Part shown: positions 6,246 through 10,743 of the stretch, in pieces
How positions within the stretch are numbered: the stretch's first letter is position 1
Layout of the letters: each line of letters starts with the position of its first letter
Source of the DNA: Clostridiaceae bacterium
GTDB lineage: Bacteria > Bacillota > Clostridia > Oscillospirales > Acutalibacteraceae
Reading direction: 5' to 3'
Assembly (NCBI GenBank): GCA_016303035.1
Contig: JAEDML010000025.1
Span: forward strand, 1 to 10,743
DNA length: 10,743 nt
Notes under the pieces: model-generated
Told to the model about the DNA's origin: nothing
Seen by the model: the letters and a program-made list of their open reading frames with translations, nothing else
Database searches by the model: none
Made by a program: the position numbers and the translations under genes

Positions 6246-8048
6246 ATGATTCGTGCACATGTTTTAATCTGCGGCGGTACAGGTTGTACCTCTTCGGGAA
6301 GTCATGAAATTCAAAAAGCTTTTGTCGAGAATATTGAAAGCTTCGGACTTGCCGATGAGGTAAAAATCGTACAGACCGGATGTTTCGGTCTCTGCGCGCT
6401 CGGTCCGGTTGTAATCGTTTATCCGGACGGTACTTTTTACAGCCGCGTAACGCCTGACGATGTTAAGGAAATTGTTTCCGAGCATCTTTTAAAGGGTCGT
6501 ATAGTAGAGCGTCTCGTTTACAACGATACCGGTGCTAAGGACGATGAGGAAATAGTCGGAAATGTTGCCCTCGGCGATACCGCGTTCTATAAATCTCAGA
6601 ACCGTGTGGTTCTTCGCAACTGCGGCGTTATCGACCCTGAAAATATCGAAGAATACATAGCTATGGACGGTTATGCCGCGCTCGGTAAGGTTCTTACCGA
6701 AATGACACCTGAGGATGTTATTAAATGCGTTACCGATTCCGGTCTTCGCGGCAGAGGCGGCGGCGGCTTCCCGACAGGCCGTAAGTGGGCGCTGTGCGCT
6801 CCCAACAAGGCTCCGCAGAAGTATGTAGTCTGCAATGCCGACGAGGGTGACCCGGGTGCATTTATGGACCGTTCCGTGCTTGAAGGCGATCCCCATTCGG
6901 TTATTGAGGCTATGGCAATAGCAGGATACGCCATCGGCGCTACGCAAGGATATGTTTATGTCCGCGCAGAATATCCTATAGCGGTAAAACGCTTACAGAT
7001 TGCTATTGACCAGGCGCGTGAGTATGGCCTTCTCGGCAAAAACATCTTTGATTCCGGCTTTGATTTCGATCTTCATATACGTCTCGGCGCAGGCGCTTTC
7101 GTCTGCGGTGAGGAAACGGCGCTTATGACCTCTATAGAGGGTAACCGCGGCGAACCGCGTCCTCGTCCTCCGTATCCGGCGGTTAAGGGGCTTTATAATT
7201 CTCCGACCGTTGAAAACAATGTTGAAACCTTTGCAAACATTCCTCAGATTATTTTAAGGGGTGCTGATTGGTTTGCCTCCATGGGTACCGAGCGTTCAAA
7301 GGGAACAAAGGTATTCGCCCTCGGCGGTAAAATCAAGCACACGGGACTTGTTGAAATACCGATGGGTACCACGCTTCGTGAAATCATAGAGGATATCGGC
7401 GGCGGAATACCGAACGGCAAAAAGTTCAAGGCCGCACAGACAGGCGGACCTTCCGGCGGTTGTATCCCTGCAAGTCTTATTGATACCGAGGTTGATTACG
7501 ATAACTTAACTGCAATCGGCTGTATGATGGGCTCCGGCGGACTTATCGTTATGGACGAAGATACCTGTATGGTCGATATGGCTAAATTCTTCCTTGAATT
7601 TACCGTTGACGAATCCTGCGGTAAATGTACTCCGTGCCGCGTAGGTACAAAGAGACTTCTTGAAATGCTCGATAAGATAACCAAGGGTAACGGTACACTT
7701 GAAGACCTTGACAGGATGGAGGAGCTTTGCCAGTACATTAAGCAGAATTCACTCTGCGGACTCGGACAGACAGCTCCGAACCCCGTTCTTGCAACCCTTA
7801 AATTCTTCCGTGAAGAATATGTTGCTCATGTGGTTGATAAAACCTGCCCCGCCGGCGTATGTAAGGACCTTGTTTCCTATGTAATTGATAAGGATAAATG
7901 TAAGGGCTGTACTAAGTGCGCCCGTAACTGTCCTGTCGGCGCTATCAGCGGCAGCATTAAAAATCCGCATGAAATCAATCAGTCTGCCTGCATTAAGTGC
8001 GGCGCATGTATTTCAAACTGCCCGTTTGATGCTATTTATAAACATTAA
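6246..8048 (+). CDS. hydB: NuoF-like flavoprotein subunit of the [FeFe]-hydrogenase (HydB/HndC)
   Basis: 600 residues, typical of HydB/HndC. Domains in order: a thioredoxin-like [2Fe-2S] domain (C9-x4-C14, C46-x3-C50); the NuoF core with the glycine-rich FMN/NAD region GLRGRGGGGFPTGRKW (166-181) and GAGAFVCGEETALMTSIEG (281-299); an SLBB-like segment (about 355-430); the NuoF [4Fe-4S] site (C458, C461, C464, C504); and a C-terminal 2[4Fe-4S] ferredoxin domain (C552, C555, C558, C562; C582, C585, C588, C592). It oxidises or reduces NAD(P)(H) at FMN, the proposed bifurcation site in this family, and the C-terminal clusters are candidates for ferredoxin contact. C534 and C539 (CPAGVC) are extra cysteines with no cluster assigned here. 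The start has GGAGG (6233-6237) eight bases upstream. Preference for NAD or NADP cannot be read from the sequence by eye. Confidence 0.96.
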   Translation: MIRAHVLICGGTGCTSSGSHEIQKAFVENIESFGLADEVKIVQTGCFGLCALGPVVIVYPDGTFYSRVTPDDVKEIVSEHLLKGRIVERLVYNDTGAKDDEEIVGNVALGDTAFYKSQNRVVLRNCGVIDPENIEEYIAMDGYAALGKVLTEMTPEDVIKCVTDSGLRGRGGGGFPTGRKWALCAPNKAPQKYVVCNADEGDPGAFMDRSVLEGDPHSVIEAMAIAGYAIGATQGYVYVRAEYPIAVKRLQIAIDQAREYGLLGKNIFDSGFDFDLHIRLGAGAFVCGEETALMTSIEGNRGEPRPRPPYPAVKGLYNSPTVENNVETFANIPQIILRGADWFASMGTERSKGTKVFALGGKIKHTGLVEIPMGTTLREIIEDIGGGIPNGKKFKAAQTGGPSGGCIPASLIDTEVDYDNLTAIGCMMGSGGLIVMDEDTCMVDMAKFFLEFTVDESCGKCTPCRVGTKRLLEMLDKITKGNGTLEDLDRMEELCQYIKQNSLCGLGQTAPNPVLATLKFFREEYVAHVVDKTCPAGVCKDLVSYVIDKDKCKGCTKCARNCPVGAISGSIKNPHEINQSACIKCGACISNCPFDAIYKH

Positions 8049-8065
8049 GGAGGAGCCTTGTTACT

Positions 8066-9817
8066 ATGGATATGATAAATGTTAAAATTAACGGTATTGC
8101 CGTAAGCGTACCTAAGGGCTCCACTATTCTTGAGGCAGCCCGAATTGCCGGCGTTGAGATTCCCACTCTGTGCTTTATGAAGGATAAAAACGAGATAGGC
8201 GCCTGCCGAATCTGCGTTGTTGAGGCCAACGAGGGAAGAGGTTTCCGTATCGTTACCGCCTGCGTTTATCCCGTAAGCGAGGGAATGGAGGTTCTCACTA
8301 ACACAGAAAAAATTCAAAAGGCTAGAAAAACCACATTGGAGCTTATACTTTCCACACACGAAAAGAAGTGCCTTTCCTGTGTGCGTTCTACAAACTGTGA
8401 GCTTCAGAAGCTCTGCCGCGATTACGGGGTAGAGGATACCACCTTTGAAGGCTTCAAGCCGCATTATGAGCTTGATAATTCTACACCCCATCTTGTAAGA
8501 GACAATAACAAGTGTATTCTTTGCCGTCGCTGCGTTGCCGCCTGTAAGGAGCAGTATGTAAGCGTTATAGGCGCAAACAACCGCGGTATTGATACTGCAA
8601 TCGGCACACCGTTCGAGGTTGGACTTTCCAATGTACCGTGTATCTCCTGCGGTCAGTGTACCGTTGTTTGTCCCACCGGCGCCCTTGTTGAAAAGGACGA
8701 TACCGATAAGATTTGGGACGCTATTGCCGATTCTTCAAAATATGTCGTTGTTCAGACCGCTCCATCGGTACGCGCAACACTCGGCGAATGCTTTGGTATG
8801 CCTATCGGCACTAATGTTGAGGGCAAAATGGTTGCCGCACTGCACAGAATGGGATTTGACAAGGTATTTGATACCAATTTCGGCGCCGACCTTACAATAG
8901 TTGAGGAAGCTAATGAGCTTGTCGAGCGCATTAAAAACGGCGGAACCCTGCCTATGATTACTTCTTGCTCACCCGGTTGGGTTAAGTTCTGTGAGTTCTA
9001 TTATCCTGATATGCTCGAGCATCTTTCTTCCTGTAAATCACCTCAGCAGATGGCAGGTGCGGTTATTAAGACATATTATGCCGAAAAGATGGGTATTGAC
9101 CCCAAGGATATAGTTTCCGTTTCGGTTATGCCCTGTACCGCAAAGAAATTTGAAATCGGCCGTGAGGATCAGAGCGCGGCAGGCGTACCGGATGTTGATA
9201 TTGCCATAACCACGCGTGAGCTTTCGCGTATGATTATGCGTGCGGGAATCAATTTTGTAAATCTGCCCGACGAAGAGTTTGATAATCCGTTGGGGGAGGA
9301 TACCGGTGCAGCTGTCATATTCGGTGCTACGGGCGGCGTTATGGAGGCGGCTCTCAGAACCGCAAACGACTGGCTTACAGGCAAGGATAATACAGAGGTT
9401 GACTTTACTGCTGTCCGCGGAACAATGGGTCTTAAGCAGGCTACCGTAAACATTAACGGCAGTGATATTAAGGTAGCGGTTGCTTCGGGAGCCGCGGCTG
9501 CAAAGTGTGTTATGGACCGTATGAAGGACGGAAATCCCGACGGTTGGACCTTTGTTGAAATTATGGGTTGCCCCGGCGGCTGTGTAAACGGCGGCGGTCA
9601 GCCGATTCAGCCGCAGTATGTAAGAGATACGGTAGATTTAAAGGCTTTGCGCGCAAAGGCGCTCTATGATCAGGACGCTTCAATGCCTATAAGAAAGTCG
9701 CATGAATCACCCGTAATCAAAACCCTTTACAGCGAGTGGTACGACGGTTTCGGAGGACATAAGGCTCACCACGATCTTCATACAAGCTATGTTCCTCGCA
9801 AAAAATACTCTAAATAA
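8066..9817 (+). CDS. hydA: catalytic [FeFe]-hydrogenase subunit (HydA/HndD, group A trimeric type)
   Basis: 583 residues, the usual length. N-terminal clusters: [2Fe-2S] (C36, C47, C50, C66), a His-Cys3 [4Fe-4S] (H98, C102, C105, C111) and two [4Fe-4S] (C150, C153, C156, C160; C192, C195, C198, C202). The H-domain (about 225-510) has the loops TSCSPGW (299-305), MPCTAKKFE (355-363) and EIMGCPGGCVNGGG (498-511), and a C-terminal small-subunit-like tail with SHESPVIKTLY. By alignment with the Clostridium pasteurianum enzyme, the proton-relay residues C301, E281, E284, S321 and R288 are kept, whereas the usual second Cys of TSCCP is Ser302. It reduces protons or oxidises H2 in the cytoplasm, with HydB and HydC. 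AAGGAGGAG (8047-8055) lies ten bases before ATG 8066. It is the last gene of the operon, followed by a strong hairpin. Confidence 0.97.
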   Translation: MDMINVKINGIAVSVPKGSTILEAARIAGVEIPTLCFMKDKNEIGACRICVVEANEGRGFRIVTACVYPVSEGMEVLTNTEKIQKARKTTLELILSTHEKKCLSCVRSTNCELQKLCRDYGVEDTTFEGFKPHYELDNSTPHLVRDNNKCILCRRCVAACKEQYVSVIGANNRGIDTAIGTPFEVGLSNVPCISCGQCTVVCPTGALVEKDDTDKIWDAIADSSKYVVVQTAPSVRATLGECFGMPIGTNVEGKMVAALHRMGFDKVFDTNFGADLTIVEEANELVERIKNGGTLPMITSCSPGWVKFCEFYYPDMLEHLSSCKSPQQMAGAVIKTYYAEKMGIDPKDIVSVSVMPCTAKKFEIGREDQSAAGVPDVDIAITTRELSRMIMRAGINFVNLPDEEFDNPLGEDTGAAVIFGATGGVMEAALRTANDWLTGKDNTEVDFTAVRGTMGLKQATVNINGSDIKVAVASGAAAAKCVMDRMKDGNPDGWTFVEIMGCPGGCVNGGGQPIQPQYVRDTVDLKALRAKALYDQDASMPIRKSHESPVIKTLYSEWYDGFGGHKAHHDLHTSYVPRKKYSK

Positions 9818-9833
9818 TAAGCATATGTACTGA

Positions 9834-9864
9834 AAAATCCCCGATTCGTTGAATCGGGGATTTT
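9834..9864. terminator. bidirectional rho-independent terminator
   Basis: AAAATCCCCGATTC (9834-9847), a 3-base loop (GTT), then GAATCGGGGATTTT (9851-9864): a perfect 14-bp stem. A T-run follows the GC core on the right strand, and the matching A-run on the left gives the same on the other strand. It lies 16 bases after the hydA stop and 26 bases after the stop of the facing ABC ATPase gene, so it probably serves both. Confidence 0.9.
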
Positions 9865-9890
9865 GATATTCAGGATATATAATACTGAAA

Positions 9891-10685
9891 TTAAGAAAGC
9901 AACGCACGGTCGTTTACGAATTCCGAGCCGCTTATTTTTGTAAAGGCATCCAACAGATATTCAACCGTCAGCTTTTTCTTTTCTTCACCGCTTATATCAA
10001 GGATTATTTTACCCTCATTCATCATTATAAGGCGGTTTCCATAGGCTATGGCGTCCTTCATATTGTGGGTTACCATCATAGCGGTAAGCTTTTCTTCATT
10101 TATAAATTTTTCGGATAGGGATAGCACATTTGCGGCGGTTTTCGGGTCAAGCGCCGCCGTATGCTCGTCAAGAAGCAACAGCTTCGGCTTTTTCATAACC
10201 GCCATAAGAAGCGTAAGCGCCTGGCGCTGTCCTCCCGAAAGGAGTCCCACCTTTGCGGAAAGCCGGTTTTCAAGCCCTAAATCAAGCTCCTTAAGCATTT
10301 CCTTGTATTTTGCGCGTTCCTTTGAATTTATAGCCCATTTAAGACCGCGGTGTTGGCCCCTGCGGCTTGCAAGCGCCATATTTTCCTCAATCCACATATC
10401 GGCGGCGGTTCCCATCATCGGATCCTGAAAAACACGGCCGAGGTATTTTGCCCGCTTATGTTCAGGCAAATTCGTTACATTTATACCGTCGATTATAATA
10501 GAACCGCTGTCAACCGGATAAACGCCGGCAATCATATTAAGCATTGTGGATTTTCCGGCTCCGTTACCGCCGATAACGGTTACAAAGTCACCGTCGTTAA
10601 GGGTCAGACTAAGTCCGTTAAGCGCCTTTTTTTCGTTTATAGTACCCGGATTAAAGGTTTTGTAGACATTTTTAATTTCAAGCAT
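9891..10685 (-). CDS. ABC transporter ATP-binding protein
   Basis: 264 residues from ATG 10685-10683. This start is preferred over an in-frame ATG at 10703 because GGAGG (10698-10694) lies eight bases upstream of it and the homology-like LEIKNVYKTF begins there. All ABC ATPase motifs are present: Walker A GGNGAGKST (39-47), Q-loop Q87, signature LSGGQ (149-153), Walker B LLLLDE (169-174) followed by H175, D-loop ALD (178-180) and switch H207. The VFQDPMMGTAADMWIEEN segment and DEHTAALDP resemble the ATPase of the putative tryptophan/tyrosine-type importers (TrpXYZ-like, whose binding proteins are of the ABC_sub_bind family); the substrate is uncertain. It overlaps the gene upstream of it and faces the hydrogenase operon across a shared terminator. 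The transporter class is inferred by eye. Confidence 0.92.
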   Translation of the reverse strand: MLEIKNVYKTFNPGTINEKKALNGLSLTLNDGDFVTVIGGNGAGKSTMLNMIAGVYPVDSGSIIIDGINVTNLPEHKRAKYLGRVFQDPMMGTAADMWIEENMALASRRGQHRGLKWAINSKERAKYKEMLKELDLGLENRLSAKVGLLSGGQRQALTLLMAVMKKPKLLLLDEHTAALDPKTAANVLSLSEKFINEEKLTAMMVTHNMKDAIAYGNRLIMMNEGKIILDISGEEKKKLTVEYLLDAFTKISGSEFVNDRALLS

Positions 10686-10743
10686 TCTCAGAACCTCCGT
10701 CATTTCGCTTTACCATCTTTTCGCTGATTTTGCTTTTCCAATA
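10678..10743 (-). CDS. C-terminal end of the gene upstream of the ABC ATPase, probably its permease
   Basis: The last 21 codons of an open frame ending in TGA at 10680-10678, reading KSKISEKMVKRNDGGSENA at its end. The stop overlaps the ATPase start by 8 bp, the usual arrangement for coupled ABC genes. The basic, hydrophilic tail suits the cytoplasmic end of a membrane permease. Too little is present to name the family; the call rests on frame, overlap and neighbour. Confidence 0.55.
   Translation of the reverse strand, partial: YWKSKISEKMVKRNDGGSENA

Noticed and set aside
6489..6947. 152-aa minus-strand frame inside hydB
   Set aside because: Antisense to the conserved NuoF core; codon-composition shadow.
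10048..10727. Plus-strand frames across the ABC ATPase gene
   Set aside because: Antisense to an ATPase with every expected motif; no ribosome site or family signature.

Overview
This 10.7 kb window looks like the chromosome of an anaerobic, fermentative member of the Bacillota, class Clostridia. The grounds are strong Shine-Dalgarno sites, sigma-A type promoters, tightly packed co-directional genes and a trimeric NAD(P)-linked [FeFe]-hydrogenase whose gene order resembles clostridial hyd/hnd loci. No closer taxonomic assignment is supportable from the sequence alone.

Layout. Positions 1-1319 (minus strand) hold most of an OppA-like oligopeptide-binding lipoprotein; its 3' end lies off the left edge. 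A 309-bp AT-rich divergent control region (1320-1628) has a good promoter facing each way. From 1629 to 9817, ten plus-strand genes lie with gaps of at most 29 bp, and three junctions overlap, so they probably form one operon: hydC (NuoE-like), a DRTGG-type protein, an RsbW-like ATPase, a sensory [FeFe]-hydrogenase-like protein (HydS), a second DRTGG-like protein, a PHP-domain protein, a second GHKL ATPase, a thioredoxin-like ferredoxin (HndB-like), hydB (NuoF-like) and hydA (catalytic [FeFe]-hydrogenase). A near-perfect hairpin at 9834-9864 ends the operon. Converging on it from the right are an ABC transporter ATPase (9891-10685, minus) and the last 21 codons of the gene upstream of it, probably its permease.

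How it fits together. HydC, the HndB-like protein, HydB and HydA should make a soluble electron-bifurcating or confurcating hydrogenase exchanging electrons between NAD(P)H, ferredoxin and H2. Between the hydC and hndB-like genes lies a six-gene block (2156-5833) with the look of a signalling module: a hydrogenase-like protein with a degenerate H-cluster pocket and no proton-relay cysteine, two stand-alone kinase-type ATPases of different kinds, two related DRTGG-like small proteins and a PHP metallohydrolase-like protein. The inference is that this block senses H2 or redox state and adjusts hydrogenase expression or activity. Similar blocks exist in other anaerobes, but to my knowledge their biochemistry is largely unresolved; this is the most interesting part of the window.

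No tRNA, rRNA, CRISPR array, insertion sequence or origin was seen.
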